Shown: one piece after another, positions 5,481-6,198 of the stretch
How positions within the stretch are numbered: position 1 is the stretch's first letter
Layout of the letters: the number at the start of each line of letters is the position of its first letter
Assembly (NCBI GenBank): GCA_937900465.1
Contig: CALCEJ010000063.1
Span: forward strand, 1-6,198
Reading direction: 5' to 3'
Source: an uncultured Bacteroidales bacterium
Lineage (GTDB): Bacteria > Bacteroidota > Bacteroidia > Bacteroidales > UBA932
DNA length: 6,198 nt
Notes under the pieces: generated by a model
What the model saw: only the letters and a program-made list of their open reading frames with translations
Told to the model about the DNA's origin: nothing
Databases searched by the model: none
Translations under genes and position numbers: made by a program

Positions 5481-6198
5481 CTATTCAATTCCAAACCCAA
5501 TAATTTCATTAGATGAAACATATTTAATTGCTTCTTCTAATTCTTCTTTAGAATTAAATTCAGGAATATCTAATCTATTAAAACAAGTATGTGCTTTAAT
5601 AAAATTTTTTTCATAATATTTATATTCACTCGGTTCTATTTTGAATTTACTAATATTTCCCCTATTACTTTCAAGGGCAGCAAATCCCCCATATGGTACC
5701 CTCGAAGTTCCAGTTGAAAACATAAGTAAATTACTTAATTCTTTTTGAGATAATCCATCTAGGATTTCCCAAAACCATTTTATAACTTTATGTTGTCGAT
5801 TATATGGTTCTTTATATTCAGTATTATTATACCAATCATCTAAATCTATTAAAGGTCTTCCATTAATTAATATTTCTAATTCATCCGATGTAAATTTTTG
5901 TATAACTTCTTTTTTAATAATAGAAAACAATCCTTCTCTTATTCTTTTTACAAAAGGCTCATATAAACCTTTAATAAAAAATATTCTTTTATTAATAAAA
6001 TCTTTAATATTTGTAACTGGCTTATTAACACCATTATCTATTAAATTAAAAGAATGTGATTGTTTATTCGTGTCTTCGATATCTACACTATAAAATAAAC
6101 TTAAGTCTTCTATATTTGAACCACTTTCTTCTAATTCTTTTAAATTATGAAGAGATGTATATAAAGGATTATCTATAAATAATAAATCATCTAAAGTT
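5481..6198 (-). CDS. HECT-domain E3 ubiquitin ligase, C-terminal part (5' end beyond the window)
   Basis: The frame is open without a stop from the window edge (6197) to TAG at 5481-5483, giving 238 visible residues. A TTG at 5928-5930 is internal; HECT sequence continues upstream of it. HECT ligases take ubiquitin from an E2 onto a Cys and pass it to a substrate Lys. Visible, N to C: the late N-lobe (DLSLFYSVDIED, then KPVTN), FTSDELEILINGRPLIDLDDW (~102-122), KVIKWFWEIL (the N/C-lobe border), GTSRVPYGGFAAL, then KAHTCFNRLDIP with the catalytic Cys encoded at 5583-5585, 34 codons from the end. The tail is GFGIE with the conserved Phe fourth from the end. All this is canonical eukaryotic HECT, unlike the bacterial SopA/NleL effectors. 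TAG as stop with no in-frame TAA/TAG argues against a ciliate-type code. AT-rich codons (TTA, AGA, AAT) suggest an AT-rich protist or anaerobic fungus. It is a transferred gene or a contig chimera. Confidence 0.93.
   Translation of the reverse strand, partial: TLDDLLFIDNPLYTSLHNLKELEESGSNIEDLSLFYSVDIEDTNKQSHSFNLIDNGVNKPVTNIKDFINKRIFFIKGLYEPFVKRIREGLFSIIKKEVIQKFTSDELEILINGRPLIDLDDWYNNTEYKEPYNRQHKVIKWFWEILDGLSQKELSNLLMFSTGTSRVPYGGFAALESNRGNISKFKIEPSEYKYYEKNFIKAHTCFNRLDIPEFNSKEELEEAIKYVSSNEIIGFGIE

Noticed and set aside
5481..5930. Treating the HECT segment as a complete 149-residue gene starting at TTG 5930
   Set aside because: The frame remains open upstream to the window edge and the upstream residues continue the HECT fold, so the TTG is internal.
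5481..6198. A bacterial SopA/NleL-type HECT-like effector
   Set aside because: Those are only structurally similar; this sequence carries the canonical eukaryotic motifs almost unchanged.
1..6198. tRNA or rRNA genes, CRISPR arrays, transposases, riboswitches
   Set aside because: I looked and found no regular repeat-spacer array, no transposase-like protein in any frame and no recognisable RNA gene.

Overview
The first ~5.46 kb looks like chromosome of a Bacteroidota (probably Bacteroidales) bacterium of moderately high GC. Three things suggest this. A TAnnTTTG-type -7 box precedes three genes, Shine-Dalgarno sequences are not visible, and DAHP synthase is fused to a C-terminal chorismate mutase. 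The last ~0.7 kb is very different: about one quarter GC by eye, and it encodes the C-terminal part of a canonical eukaryote-type HECT E3 ubiquitin ligase.

Layout, left to right. (1) A strong intrinsic terminator at 1-39, whose T-tract runs into a promoter box. (2) A short secreted protein resembling only the N-terminal domain of DsbD-type thiol:disulfide reductases (69-428), apparently truncated. (3) A promoter and frr, ribosome recycling factor (510-1073). (4) A tight + strand aromatic amino acid cluster: a PLP aminotransferase (1165-2382), prephenate dehydrogenase tyrA (2379-3308, 4-nt overlap) and DAHP synthase/chorismate mutase (3313-4413, 4-nt gap). (5) lpxK, lipid A 4'-kinase, on the - strand (4370-5443), overlapping the DAHP synthase gene tail to tail by 44 nt. 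(6) After a ~20-nt A/T-rich seam, the HECT fragment on the - strand (5481-6198), running off the window.

The cluster covers the first step of the shikimate pathway (DAHP synthase), the branch-point step (chorismate to prephenate), oxidation of prephenate towards tyrosine, and probably the transamination. No prephenate dehydratase (pheA) is present. frr and lpxK are housekeeping genes for translation and outer-membrane lipid A.

Two observations stand out. First, tyrA carries an in-frame palindromic insertion of about 92 nt with 26-nt arms, placed in a loop of the Rossmann domain. Its two strands encode similar peptides, as expected of a mobile palindromic element that tolerates life inside a gene. 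A smaller perfect 11-bp palindrome lies in an apparently extra segment of lpxK. Second, the HECT fragment is intact and canonical, with its catalytic Cys. It is either a real eukaryote-to-bacterium transfer or, at least as likely, a chimeric assembly joined at a low-complexity A/T run. The sequence alone cannot decide.
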